From Cyprinodon diabolis (taxonomy: Eukaryota > Chordata > Actinopteri > Cyprinodontiformes > Cyprinodontidae): a stretch of DNA of 64,000 nucleotides. Where the stretch lies: the NCBI GenBank assembly GCA_030533445.1, contig CM060078.1, positions 23,165,591 to 23,229,590 on the forward strand, in the 5' to 3' direction. Every line of letters starts with the position of its first letter. The first letter of the stretch is position 1. A program made the position numbers and the translations under genes. The notes beneath the pieces are model-generated. The model did not search any database. It saw only the letters and a list, made by a program, of their open reading frames with translations, and was not told where the DNA came from. Shown here in pieces: positions 12,365-25,572 of this stretch.

Positions 12365-12477
12365 GGGATGGCGTCAGGGCGGGTTTCACTGACCGACAGC
12401 CCGGTTGGACAAGTGCAAGGTGGCTTGTTTTGCAGCTAAAGGAAAAGGAGATGCACTGGAGTGGAGAAAAACAGATC

Positions 12478-12573
<96 letters not shown>

Positions 12574-15500
12574 TTTGGTTGAGACACCATCCTTGCTTTG
12601 GGGTCATGACAGCCAAAAGATCAAACACAAAGAAAAGATATGTGTGTTATGTTATATGGTTAATATAGGCTTCCAAACCAGTTGCAGGGTTTGCTGGGTG
12701 CATCACAGTAAAGAAATATAAAAAAATGTCATTTATTTCAGTGCTTTCGTTCCAAAAAGTGAAACCCTGTATATAGATTCATTAAAAACTGGGTGAGATT
12801 CAAGCATTAATTTCTGCGTGGCTTAAATCAGCTCATTTTTAATATGACCTCAGAGCGATCAAAAACAATGAATTGAATTCAAAGAAGTAGTGCCTTGTCT
12901 TTATGTCTTAAACAAAACTAATTTTTTTTTTTTTCCTTCCCATAAAACTTCCACTATTCATATGCTTGGATCAGCACTCTGTCACCAAACAGCATCTTCA
13001 GCATTGACCTGCTGGGAAATGAAGTTTTTTTTCAGCTTTAATCCAAATTTATCAATATTAGCAGAAAAAAGGAAGTAAAATATTTCATGAATCTATATAA
13101 CAAGAGTGTCACATTTTGAGTCAACTGAAGTGAATAGATTATTTTTCAGGATTCAATGATTTAATTTGATCTTTTGCAAAATAAAGTCCCTTAAAGGAGA
13201 AAATCTAACAAATACAGGTGTTTGCATACGAAGGTTTAATGTGTTTATCCCAAAAAGCACAAAAAAGGTCTCAAAATAAATGCATATCAAGAAGTTGTAG
13301 CTCAGCACTTGATGGGATTGTTGATTTATTTTCCTCTGATTAGTTATTTTAAAAAATAGGGAGAAAAAGATAAATAAAAAGGCTGCTGAAGTGGATTTTT
13401 AGTGTGTTAGCATCGGGTTCTGCTCGCCGCATGGGCCAAACAGCCGCCGCTGCACTCCAGATGCCTCCTCACCATCACGTGGTCCTCGTCTCATCCCTCT
13501 CACCTTTCTTTGTCGCCGTGTGAAGCAATAACAGCAGTAACCTTTTAGAGGGAGGGGGGAATATCGAGCTCAAAATGAGAAAATAAGTGGCCTTGTTATC
13601 AGAATAATGTCAGTCCTTGTACAGTTTGTGTCCATACTCAGTTCTCTGAATGTCTGCTTATGATGATTCCATTTTGGTGTTTATTATTATTTTTTGTTTT
13701 TGTTGGGTTTGTTTTACTCGCTGCCCTTCACAGACACACACACTCACACAGAAAATGCACAAGACATTCACACACATGCACACGTGGCAGCAGTTTAACG
13801 GACGTAGCCTCACAGATGTATGCCTAATTTCTGACTGGGCTGGTTTCAACGCTTGGGTTGAAAATGATTGCAAATGTAAATTACTATATTAATGTTATTC
13901 TATTTAAGAAGAAACAAATACAAAAAAAAAAAGAAGTGTTCTGTCAACGGACCTGTTATATGTGCACATCGCTGTACGATGTGAAGACACTGTGATTATA
14001 GATTATTCTTAGCAGAAATGTTGTTGGACACCATTAGTTTTAAGGGTGATGTGTCACAAAAAGCATCAGAAGCCAGCTCGGGGGTCCTTTCCTCTTCAGT
14101 TCAATAAGTTTTCATCACAATAAAAAGAAAAAACTAGGCATGGGTCAATTAAAATTAATTATTTCTCCAGTTTATTGTTCTGACAAAGTAACGATTAACC
14201 TGAGTTTTAAAGCGGCACAGCTCTGCCTCTCTCTTACTGGTTGCTGCACACTTCGTGTCAGCTAGCTGAAAAAATGCTAAAACACTTGTCTAACCATTAA
14301 AAAAATAAATATTTGGCAGTATTTTATCATTCCCATAATCAATTTTACTTCCGTTTAACCAAACTAGAAATAATTGCTATAACATCAAAATGTGTGAGGG
14401 GCAACATGTGGGGGAGGGGCAGAATTTCCTTTAATTGATGCTTAAACCACTCAAGTACTTTATCTGGTGTATTTTTAGAGGGAATCTTAATGATGGTAAT
14501 GGCATGGTGGGGGTTTGTGTTTTTGTTGGTTGATTCTTAACACCATAAAAGATCGTGTGTGCGTCTTTGTAACTGGAAATACGTCTAAGGTTATATTTCT
14601 AGTCTGCAAGAAAAGATTTTTCTTTAGTTTTCAGTCGGGCAACAGGCAGTCGGTGCAGGGGGTTACAGGGGAAACCCGTCTGTTTTAGTCTAATTTGTCT
14701 ACAGCCAGATGAATCTGATCACTCTAGTTTAAAAATCACATAAAATGAACTTTTTTTGTTGTGGAGATGCAGCGCTTTGCTACTAAATGCTCACAAACTG
14801 CTCAAGAATACTTCAGTCATTCTGGTACTTTATATTAAAAATACTTTAAAGATAGAAACTAAGAAGGAAGATTTCATTGCAGTTTTGAAACGACACATTT
14901 AACTGACCCCTGCCTAGTTAAAATGTGTCCTTCTTTAGCAAAAAAACACTTCCTGTATCTGTATTCAAGTTAATATAACTATTCAAATTGAATGCCTTAT
15001 TTCCAGCTGATCAGCTTCTCTGTTCAGCATCATTACTTATTGAACTGAGTGGAAATTTACCTCGATCCTGCATTCAAACAGCAGCATAGTTGACATTTAG
15101 ATAAAAAGAAAGCTAGCTATTTTTTTTTTTTTTGATACAGTACTTCTATATCAGACACTTTAAACTCACCCTCCCTTTTCCCCCTTTTTTGTGGATGAAT
15201 GTGAATGTATAAACCAATGGTGTCCATTTTAATGTACTTGAAAAGAAAAAAAAAATCTCTTTTTTTTTTTTCTTTGCCCCTGATCTTAGAGCCTCTGGTT
15301 AAAAACCAGAGGAACTTCTAGTGCCTTGCATCCTTATTGTTGCCTGTTGGTTCTGGGTGGATGGTTTGGGTTGAAGGTGGCAGAAAGTGTGGATTTCCCT
15401 GAAACTGATGGTTCTGTTTTGAAGATGTTCTGATGGTTAATGAGGATCGTGTTCTCTGGTAAAGCGTAACTTATAAACACTTCTGTTGAAGTTGGGCGTA

Positions 15501-17360
15501 AAGATCGTACGGTAAATCCGTCGTCATTCTGCCGCTGTTAAAGGTTAGAAAAGGCAACTGTTAATCGTAAGTGTTGTTTCTGTTGCTGTGTCTTCATTTT
15601 TAAGCAGGGGAGTTGTTAAAGATTGTATCTGAAGCTTGGACCACTCTACTCTGTGAGTGCTGCATACCTCTCTTAAATTAAACCAGTAGTTTGACTTCAT
15701 CTTGAATAACATAAAAAAGTAACATATAACACAATAATTTTAATCTGAATAGCCTACATTATTGGGCTGAGCTGTGGTTCTAAAAAAAAAAGGATGGAAG
15801 GAGCTGAAACTCTCACTTTCTTGCACATACCCGGACAGTGTTTAAGGTTTAGCGGCCAAACATCAATATAGCTGTGCAAACACTGCTTCTAAGTAAATTT
15901 AGAACAAATCTTCAATCCAAAATTAACCAAGGAAATATTTTAAGAAACACGGTTACACCTGAATATTTTAGATTCACCTACAAAATGTTCAGTGGTTATG
16001 CAAAACATAGATGCAGATATAGCGAATGGAAGCTGCTTAAAGTCTCACTTTGTTATACATAAGCTTCTGCGGCGATAACTGAGCTGCAGGACATTAGGTT
16101 GCGGACAGAATTCATTTTGCACGTTGATTCTAAACAAAATCAGGCCAATGAAAGGTTTATTAAAACGGCAAATTTCAACATATTTTTCCAAAATAGTTGA
16201 AGCTTTGCTGTTCGAATGCTTTCTATCCTGTTATATAGTTCTGTTAGTTTGGCTTAATTCACTGTTTTTGTTATTTCACTATTAAAAGAAAATGATTTTC
16301 CTAGAATAACTTTCTTTAAAATCATCATTAAGTGGTTTTAATTACAGTTCAAACAAAATGATGAATTTAAGAGTTTTAAGCCTGCTAACATATATTGGTA
16401 AAGCTTTAAAAGTGGGAATTTATCAGATTTTACGGCCAAATTCATCAGCATGGCTCAGATGGTGGTGTGTGCAAACGATGCTGTCTTTGATAGTTTTGTT
16501 GCTAATGAATGCATTAAGATCCAAACTCTTATTAGAGATTTCAAATATATCTTGTAGAAACTTAAAGGTTTGTATTCTCTTTACCATCCTAATAAAATGT
16601 TTCTTTCCTGTGAAGTTTTGAGTTAAAGCTGTGAATGCTCACTGAGCCGATTTCCTGAAGATGTGTGGAATAACTCGTCCATATCTGTTATGATAAAAGA
16701 ATAATACTAATACCATGGCACAATCACATTTGTGCTCTTTTAAAGTAACCTTAAAGGTAAAAAAAAATGTAAAATATGAAATAGATTTACCAGCTTTAAA
16801 TAGAGGAGCATGTTTTGTTTTTTTTCATGCGTTGCAGGAATGTTAATTGTGTCATTTGTTTAAACACTTATTTTCAGGTTTCTGGTTTATTTTAGTCTAA
16901 AAGTGCTCTTATGGAAATATGTGTAGGTTTGCAAATAAAAGCACATCTTCCCAAACTAGTACATTTCATTTTACCGCTTAAAAATAAGGTTTTGCTGGTT
17001 ATAGGCATACTTATGTTTGAAAAACACAAAAACTCTTTCCATCATGTTTAGTTTTTCACCCTGATGCTCTCCTTTTAATATCCCTTTTAAGTCTCACTTG
17101 TTTTATGTGCTGTTTTAAAGCATTTCTTCTGCACCGAGTTCATCGCTGTGCAAAAGTGGTTGAGTGAATAAAAAGAAACAAAGTTACACAAGGAGTCTCA
17201 GAAGACTTACATCAGCAGCCTGGAGTGGTATGTTTTGCACCTAGTATAGTGTTCAAGCTTCAAATAACAAAAGAAGATTTGCGCTTTGTGCTAAAACACA
17301 ATGGAATTTGTTACTTTATTTGTAAAAACTTAATAAAGTTGTTTAAATGAAATGAAGAGA
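12365..17360 (+). other. wnk1: Probable long 3'UTR of wnk1
   Basis: About 5 kb of AT-rich sequence with no credible reading frame follows the TAG stop. AATAAA-type signals occur at several points, for example near 14117, 16589, 16935 and 17167. The last, TTAATAAAG near 17331, is where the transcript most plausibly ends. Vertebrate WNK1 genes have long 3'UTRs. A (TA)n tract sits about 120 nt past the stop, and a short GC-richer block lies near 13,430-13,520. The end point is inference. Confidence 0.5.
12482..12571. repeat. (TA)45 microsatellite in the wnk1 3'UTR
   Basis: An uninterrupted TA tract of about 90 nt, starting about 120 nt after the wnk1 stop codon. Confidence 0.95.
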
Positions 17361-18887
17361 AGAGATTTATTCAATGTGTGGGGGTTTTATTATTTGTTTT
17401 TTTTTCATCATAGCTCTAATTACATGTCTCTATTATACCAGAGCATCCTTATGTATAATGAATATTAATTATTGTTTTCTTTACTAAAAACATTTTATTA
17501 ACAAGGTTGTGTGATTGTAAAGGTATCATATTAACTGTGACTTTACAGTTATATTCATACTAAGATTAACAAATGTATTAAAAATTAAAAAGTCACAATG
17601 TGCCAAATGGTTAAAACAATTTTTTTTTGTCAAACTAAACTCTGACATCTATTTTTGAATTGGACCATGGTATATTGTTTTTGCTATAGATTTATATATT
17701 CAGAGTGAGAATCTTAATTTTCAGAAATTTAAGAAAAAAGTTAGGTTTGAAATCAGGATTCTGATCTTTTTAAATACATTCCCACAGTCCTAAACATATA
17801 AAAAAGAGGAAATTTAAGTGTTTTAAAGCATTTATGATTTTGTCATATTTAAAGCTATAATTTTAACCCTCTATAATATTTCAGTTCTGACGTGCAAATG
17901 AACAATTTCAGTTTAAAAGTCATATATATTCCGCTTTAGAAGTATTTTTTTTCTTATTTTAATGGTAGAATGAGATCTATAAACATAGCTGTATTCTTTG
18001 AAGCCCTCAATATCAAATCCTCTGTCATAAATAAGTTTCAAATGTATTTTCTGACCAACCAACCAACCATACATATATTTTCTTGATCCTGCAGTTCTTC
18101 TAACTCCCACATGGCTTCGCTGCCTCACTTCACCTTTTACCCTGCTGCACTTTCATTCACAATCTGCATCCTTTTATACCCAGATCATAAAATAGCTTCT
18201 TGCCTCAAACGTAATCAGGAATCTGCTTGTTGTGAGGTGTGAATATGTGTCTATTATTTGTCACCATGGATACAGTGGGAATAGCTTGGCCTGCCCAGTG
18301 AAACAAGAGGCCTGGGGAAGGAAAGGAGGAAGGAAAACGAGACTTGCTGCAACACAAAAACAATATAAATCTATCGAGCAGTTTTCCTGCTAGATGAAAA
18401 ACTGAACTGCAAAAAAATAACAAGAAAAATCCTCACTTTGACCATACTAATTTGGTCCTGTCAGCATTACATGACGCTGTGATGATTAATAGCAGCTTAA
18501 TTAAAGCAAAAACTAATTCCTTTAACACACCTTATTTACCCTGCAAAAGCTTAAAGTATTAAAACTTTTGATCCAAGCAAGTCTGCTGATAAAGCAGATA
18601 TTGGACTAAGACCACCATTTCTGATCATTTTAGAACTATTTGGATTGAGAGGATGTTATCAGCCCTCAGCCCTTTAAAAAACTATGCACAAAAAGAAAGA
18701 CGAAAAGTAAACAGGTGTTTTCCTGCTTTGATCTTATTTAGTTGGTTTTTAAATGTTCCTTTGCGTCGATAATGACCCAATTTTAGCTTTATTGTAAAGG
18801 TAATGCTGAGTAAAATAAACAGTAATGGAAGCCCTGTTGGTAGCCACTGAAAGTGGTGAACTTATTTAAACTTCAGAGCCGTTTTAA

Positions 18888-19620
18888 TTCAATTCAGTTT
18901 ATTTATATAGTGCCAATCCACAACACATGTATTCTCAAGTCAGTTTAGAGAGATAATACAACCAGATCATACAGTCAAATTTATTTAAAGATTTCTATTT
19001 TAGGAATAATAATTGATTGCATCGACTCATTGACTGGAGAAAGCAATCCCTCACACCAAGCATGCTTGTAGCAACAGCGGAGAGGAAAAGCTCCCTTTTA
19101 ACAATAAAAAATTTCCAGCAGAACCAGGCTGGGTTCAAAGAGACAGAAGCAGACATAAAGAAAGAAGCAGAGATACAAAAGGCCACTGTCAACCAACTCC
19201 ACAGGCGGCCCTGTCCAGGAAACACACAGCCAGGCAGACGAGCTCTGAGCCAGCTCCCATGTCACAGGATGAAGAAGGCACATACAGTTAGTCACAGTTA
19301 GAGAAACTACACTGAAAAACAGGCAGAGCTCCAACATCTATAAACAAAGATTCTGATAGCAGCAGCACAGCTGATCTTTCTCTCCAGGATGATGTCACAG
19401 CCAAACAGGAACGGACCAGATGAAGCTACTATGATGAGAGAAAGCAGAGAGAGCATAGCATTTAATCGAAATAACTGCAGAAAGGTAGAATAGAGATAGA
19501 ATGATAGAATGAAAAAGGGGTCCCTATATCATCCAGCATTCTAAGCCTATAGCAGCATCACTATAGAGATAGGTCAGGATAACCTGAGCCCCTCTAACTA
19601 TAAGCTTTTACTGTACTTAT
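18888..19620 (-). repeat. Teleost interspersed repeat with LINE-type tail (minus strand)
   Basis: It begins TTCAATTCAGTTTATTTATATAGTGCC. Read on the minus strand this is a CTATATAAATAAACTGAATTG tail typical of fish L2/Rex-like retroposons. The following GCAATCCCTCACACCAAGCATG, GCGGAGAGGAAAAGCTCCC and CAGCAGAACCAGGCTGGGTT match, from memory, a high-copy fish repeat. It is non-coding. The right boundary near 19,620 is approximate. Confidence 0.6.
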
Positions 19621-19690
19621 ATTGTCTAAATGAAGGAAAATCAGGGTTTTAACTTTAGCAAAAAGCTGGACTTATTCACAGAGCTTCATT

Positions 19691-19980
19691 TGACACTGGA
19701 AAAAATCAAAATCTACATGTCATTTTTTCTTAAAATAAGTGCATTTTTTTTCTTGAATTTATGTTGTAAGACACTTTGCCAATGGAATAAGACAATTTAC
19801 ATTTATAATAAGAAAAAACAAATTCCTTGTCTTATTTCAAGTGCATATTATCTAATTATCTTATTTTAAGAGTAAATATCCTCATCCCATTGGCAATTAA
19901 TCTTATTTACCTGCTCAAATTAAAGGTAAATACATTTAATTTAAGACATTTTGACTTATTTCTAGATGGTTTTTCCAGTC
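19691..19980. mobile_element. Palindromic MITE, CACTGGAAAAA ends
   Basis: It starts near CACTGGAAAAAATCAAAATC and ends near TTTCTAGATGGTTTTTCCAGT. The interior is rich in CTTATTT/AAATAAG words in inverse orientation (TAAAATAAGTGCATTT; CTTATTTCAAGTGCATATTA). It resembles the common fish CACTGCAAAAA... family. There is no coding capacity. Confidence 0.55.
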
Positions 19981-21122
19981 TATGATGCCTAAACTAAAAT
20001 CGTGATGGTTTAAAATTGTTTTTTTTATGTATTTCCTAAACTCTCTCCCAACAGTGAATCTCTCTGACAAGTTCCTAATCTGCTGTAAAGAGATGTTCAC
20101 CATAGTCAAGAGTCTGTGCTTTTACATTCTGGCAAAAATGCCACCACCATACATCCCTGCAACCGGTACATGTGGCGCGTTTGGTGTCATCTGCAGCAGA
20201 TTTTTTTCTCAAACATAAACATTTTGCATTTGTTAGCTAATATTCTCCAAAAGACCTCATTGGTCTTCACAGAAATTTATCTGAAATGACTGGATTTTAC
20301 TGAGCACTATAGCAGTAGGGCCTAAATTCAAATATTTTACACCTTTTGGGACATATGTGATGCATCAAAACTTGCAGCCTTGTGCTACAATAAGTCTACT
20401 GTCTGCCATTACAGCGGTTTTAAATGGCAGATTAAAACCTCCCAAATGTTAAAGAACAGCAGCTGATTGAATCTATGCTATTTTTGGTGATTTTGATGTG
20501 GCCAGTTAAAACAGATGCAGTGGCGATTTTATTTATGCACTTCCCCAACTATAAAAAAAAACTTACTTGCTATTCTGATGTTTTAGGTTTCCCTCAGCTG
20601 CCCCTCAGTGACACATTTAACATAACCACAACTCAAATATGATAAATGTGACCTGAAGCTGATGCAGAACCCTCGCCCTGACCCATAATGAGGGTAAAAA
20701 CAGGTTAGTGTTGATATTTAGCCGGAGGTGGTAGATGCAGCTTGAAGCCTTTATTTATAGTGAGGAGACAGAGCTGAGAGTGACAACTTCGGGAAAGTTG
20801 TTCAGCTGAATTTATGGAAAATTATTTTAATGAGCTGCAAATGCTATATGATCCGTTGTCATTTCCGTTCTCACGTTGTTTTGTAGGCAACTCTTCATGT
20901 TTTCCCTGGAATATCTATGCCTTTGAAAGCTTTTAATGTAATCTGTAGCTGTGTGAACAAAATCAGGGCCATATGGAAGTCCCCACAAGCTCATCTAGCT
21001 GTTTTCTTTGGCCAGAGAGAAGCTTTTTGATTTTTCTGAATAAACAGCACAGCCACAACTCATCTGCTCACCATATGTGTGCAGGGATCAGGCAATTCTA
21101 GCAAAAGTTGCTCTTTATCCAT

Positions 21123-21205
21123 GTATATATATATATATAGATATATAGATATACTGTATATCTATATATATATATCTATATATATATATATATAGATATA
21201 GATAT

Positions 21206-21268
<63 letters not shown>
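21123..21268. repeat. Compound (TA)n / TAGATA microsatellite
   Basis: About 145 nt of TA with interspersed GATA and CTATA units, ending in TAGTTAGTTAG. Confidence 0.95.
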
Positions 21269-21279
<11 letters not shown>

Positions 21280-24200
21280 TTTAAAGATAACGCATTGCAA
21301 AAAAAAGGACACATGGAAACTTTGAAAAGCAAAGAGCCTTTCATGATCTCATGAATACTCACACAAAACTTGTGTTTTTTGTGGTTTTAAACCACAGTGA
21401 CATTTGATTATCCAGCTTTCCATAATTTCCTGCAATACTCCAAAAACGATGCAACAAAATGTGGCTGGAAATGAGTCAAATATGCAGATAAAGCAAGACC
21501 CTAAAAATATGCTATAACTACGCTTTGACATTAAACTAGATCAATTAAAGGGAATAAAGGGTTCTTTTTTTTTAGAGAAGTCCCTGCGACGTACATTAAA
21601 AACACGCTTTCTATACTGAAAAAAATGCATTTTAAGCATTCATGACAAGCCTGGATAATGAGGGTGTGGTCTTGCAAGCATCTGACTTGTTAATTCAGAC
21701 TATCTGAGTGAACTGGAGGCAGACCTCTGGGTCTATATCAAGACAACACCTCAAACAAACCGCTCTTCTGTAAAATCAGAAGAAATCACAAGTTTCTGGA
21801 AGGTTGTGTGTTTATTGAAAAACATGCAAATCAAACCCAGAGCAAAAACTTGTGGGAAAAGCTGGCTGAAACAAGATTCATAGAGAGATTTATAATGTTG
21901 GCTGAACAACCACTCTGTGAGGAAGAAGCCAATGCACACATGGACAAAACCAGAGCCAAATGTAGCCGGACCCATTGGTACAAACTGTATAAATATGAAC
22001 AAAAAGTTTAAACACTTAAAATATCCCACACTGTGTGTACATTTATATGGTTTTTCAGTATTTTTATAAACTCATGTGAGTAAAAATAAGTATAGTCTTG
22101 CTTCAAAATGTTTAGATTTCTGGCACTTTTGGAGCCCCATAAAAATCTGTAGGAAAATTGAGTGCACTTTTGGAAGCTGATGAAACAAAGTATCAATGTC
22201 TAGATCCTAAAAATAGAAAAGTAGATGAGGATTTATTCTGGAACTGAAGCTTTTCTGATTGGATGATATTCCTCCAGTTGGTGTGAAACGATACAAGGCA
22301 GTGGTTTTTATGTGAGTAGGTTAGAGACTGAGAGCAAAGGTTAACCTACGTTTGCAAATTACAGATATCTGTATATATCACTCTATCTATTCTTGGTCTG
22401 TTAAGAAGCCTGTGAAACAATCCTCTCTGATTTTTTTCCTTTTACCTTCATAGACACTGTTTTAATTGGTTTAGTTCACATTCACACAGAAACGCTTTTA
22501 AAGACTTTCCAAGGAGCCCTAGTTAGACTCGACTTCAAAGTAGGCAATAAATCTGTGAAAGGACGGCCATAAACCATATCAGAAAAGCACAGTGATAAAA
22601 GGCAGAGCAGTTTTATTCCCATTTAGAGTGAATAGATAATCATCAGTGTCGATTAGCCAAGTACATCCAAGTAGTTTGTCATGGTAATAATGAAGCTTTA
22701 AGTATGGAGAAAATGTCACAAATCAATCGCTGCATAAGAAACTCCATAAACTTCTTATTTTCGGGCTTTAAAGGTGGCTGAGATGTTGTGTATAACATGT
22801 CTACTGTTTCTGTGTCTAAACATGGTGTGTATGCCAGATGTGGATGTTTATGTCCCACTTAGTAATGGCCTAACTCTGTCTTTCAGGTCTTTCAGTCAAA
22901 CATCTGTGTATGAGGTTTAAAATGAACCGTGAAACTTTGATACAGCAATTGGTCAGTGTTACCGCTATAAACAGGTTGGTTATTACATACATGAGGGGGA
23001 ATGGATGAATAATTGGTAGCCGAGAGGCAGAGTTGCTGGAAACGCATGCCGCCTCTGCACATGCAGTTCTCTGGCTGTAACACAGAGAGCTGGAGCTCTG
23101 TGGTTAATGCATTGATCTGACATCAGATACAGAGGCGGCTGAGAGGCCCACACACTAAGGCCATGCAACATATCACCATATAAACCCATGAAAACTATGA
23201 TGGCCAGCTTCTTCTCTTCACTTATTCCTCCTTTTTTAATCTGTTTTACAGTGATGCATGATGTGACAGCATTTAGATACAGTAATATTCTGAATTAAAT
23301 GGTTATTTTCAGAATCTTTAATCTTCAGGGTAACATGAGCTTTAGTGCATCTTTTCGCATCCATTGCAACATTTAAAATTAAATCTGTTTATGGGTCTCT
23401 ACTTGTGAAACAAACCTAAAGTTGAATCTGGGTCAGTATTTCTGTTGCTAAGGAGAAAGTTATATATAACCTGATCTACAAAAGTTAGACAAATTTCATT
23501 AATGTTTAAGCAAGATTACATTACTCCCTTAAATGTTTTACAGGAAAACAGCCTAAAGGAAGGGTTAGAGGATTAGATATGGTAGATAGAGAAAGTACAA
23601 GTGTAAGATTACAATCTATGTATTATTAAACATTTAAGTTTGATTGTGCAGGGTAGTTTAGACCTGTTCACACACTTTTAATGATTTCGAACCTCAGATA
23701 TGAGGCCTGTTTGAATTTAGGGTACTGTAATAGAAGCTGTTAACTTATAATTTAATAATTTTATCAAATCTTGTTAAATAGTTTCATTTTTGATGGAAAC
23801 CAAAACACTGTTTCAGTACAAACATTTCATTCAAACTATAAATAAGGGTGCTGGATTGTGCAGGCTCGTCCTTATTCGTTTGCAAACACAGAATTAATTA
23901 CTGAAGAAGTTTTTAGGACAATGCAATTTTATGGTAATTGTTCTCAAACAGACAGAATATCCAGGCGTGTTAATTAACCTAATTATTTAAAAATACTCTA
24001 ATGCTTCTGAGGGATTGTTGCAAATTATCTCAAAGAGAATTTGACATTTAAAATAGTTCAACTTAAACACCTTATATCAACTGTTTAACACGCTGGTGGA
24101 GGGATTATGCTGTGGGCTTGCTTTGCTTTTCAACATTCTGTGTCAAATGTCAGCTGCACAGAAACATAGGCGCCCACAAACCTCAGCATAAAGAAGACTT

Positions 24201-24439
24201 TTCCTCTATAACAATATTAAATCCTACAAAGTTCCTATAAAGAGCTGCAAAAGATGCTTTTTAGTAGTTTCTATGTTATTAATTGATTGAAAAGTATTCG
24301 AGGGTGTGATTATTATCTGAATAACCGACCAGGATCTTGACACGTGTGACAGAAAGAGGGTGGACTTTATTTTTTTTTTATAACTGCATATCCATCTCAA
24401 CCCACCGGAGCAAAAAAAGAAAAAAAAGAAAAAACTCAT

Positions 24440-24656
24440 GCGCGCACACACCTACCCACGCGCGCGCGCACGGCGCTGTCATTTTGACGTCTTCTCTACT
24501 TCCTCCCTGCTTTCCTCGCTCGCGCGCAGTGAGAGCTCGGTTGACAGCTCGCGGTGTCTCACGCGCGGCCGGATTCAGAACATTAACGCAGCTTTTTTTT
24601 TTTTTTTACCGGCGGAACGTGCGGGACATTTTCACGCGCTGGTTGAAACGCAGAAG
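24440..24656 (+). promoter_or_regulatory. prr5: CpG-rich promoter and non-coding exon 1 of prr5
   Basis: A sharp CpG-rich island in otherwise AT-rich DNA: CGCGCGCGCACGGCGC, CTCGCTCGCGCGC, TCTCACGCGCGGCCGG and ACCGGCGGAACGTGCGGG. It contains a CRE-like TGACGTCTTC near 24484. It ends in AACGCAGAAG|GTACTT, a plausible donor at 24656. The next compatible piece is the acceptor at 28422, which opens the exon carrying the start codon. The transcription start was not mapped and is probably within about 24,500-24,600. Confidence 0.6.
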
Positions 24657-25025
24657 GTACTTTTTCTTTTATTTTTTTTTATTCACAAAAAAGTGTTGGG
24701 AAATGAGTATAAGGCTATTCAATGTGAACTTGAAAGGTTATTTGTCACTAGAATGCGATTTGGAGTAACAAGACTTAAAGTCAAACATTTTGTTTAAAAT
24801 GTGAAGCCATGTATCTGCCTATTATAGACACTGTCAGTCCTGAAGGAAAGCAGAATAGTCATTTTAAATGAGTGGTTTTCTTTTTTTAACAGCAGGACCT
24901 CCAACTTGTGGTTTCTCTTAGTAAAGCAAACAACAAACCCCTTACTAGTCAGAAACTTTATTTTAGAGCATGTCTGGTGCTGGGTTATAATTTCCCTATT
25001 GGGCTCCAGCCTTTAGAATAGTAGA

Positions 25026-25028
<3 letters not shown>

Positions 25029-25093
<65 letters not shown>
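25029..25093. repeat. (TG)n microsatellite
   Basis: About 32 TG units in prr5 intron 1. Confidence 0.95.
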
Positions 25094-25095
<2 letters not shown>

Positions 25096-25286
25096 CTGTC
25101 TAGCCCTCAGTGTGAGGACCACTTTTCCAATTTCACCTTCAAATTGAGGACCGGTTGTTGCAAAGAGAGGATATTTTGTTTGTTTTTTAACTTTGTTTAT
25201 TAAGCAAAATGATCTCAGACAATATTTCACATAAATGTACAGTTTGTACAGTCAATCAACCCCCACACATACAAACCAAAACAGAC

Positions 25287-25563
25287 TATCCCTTACCAAA
25301 AAGTAGTTTATTCAAGTATATTAAAAGTGCACTAATTTCATACTTAAAATCAGACAGTGCACTTATTGTTTATGTTATTGTTTACTAAAGTATACTTAAA
25401 GTATACTTTAGTAAACTTAATAACTGCCCCTATTTAGTTCGAAAAAATATTACTTTAGTAATACTTCAAGTACACTAAAAGTACATTGTTCGGTATACTT
25501 TCTAAACTTATACTTATGTATTCTTAATAGAATTTACTTCAAGTATACTACTTTTTGCTAAGG
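25287..25563. mobile_element. Palindromic MITE (TCCCTTA..AAAAAGTAGT ends)
   Basis: The left end TCCCTTACCAAAAAGTAGTT is inverted at the right (AGTATACTACTTTTTGCTAAGGGA). The interior is built of AAGTATACTT-type inverted words around a centre near 25,400. It sits inside the antisense LINE. Confidence 0.7.
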
Positions 25564-25572
25564 GAATATATT

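Larger units (their letters stand above)
17361..24440. other. Intergenic region between wnk1 and prr5
   Basis: About 7 kb without a recognisable gene. It contains a LINE-tail repeat (18888-19620), a palindromic MITE (19691-19980), a complex TA/GATA tract (21123-21268) and a possible Tc1 scrap near 24,090 (GCTGGTGGAGGGATTATG). The remaining short open frames look random. Confidence 0.65.

Noticed and set aside
11895..12582. Alternative frames over the last wnk1 exon (144 and 226 aa)
   Set aside because: The frame ending NLRTT joins in phase 0 to the preceding exon and matches the WNK1 tail; the others are shadows.
12231..12668. Frames with long (IY)n repeats around 12,480
   Set aside because: They are translations of the (TA)n microsatellite past the wnk1 stop.
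21808..22029. Overlapping + and - frames (67 and 92 aa)
   Set aside because: No splice context, no recognised motif, and position in repeat-rich intergenic DNA.
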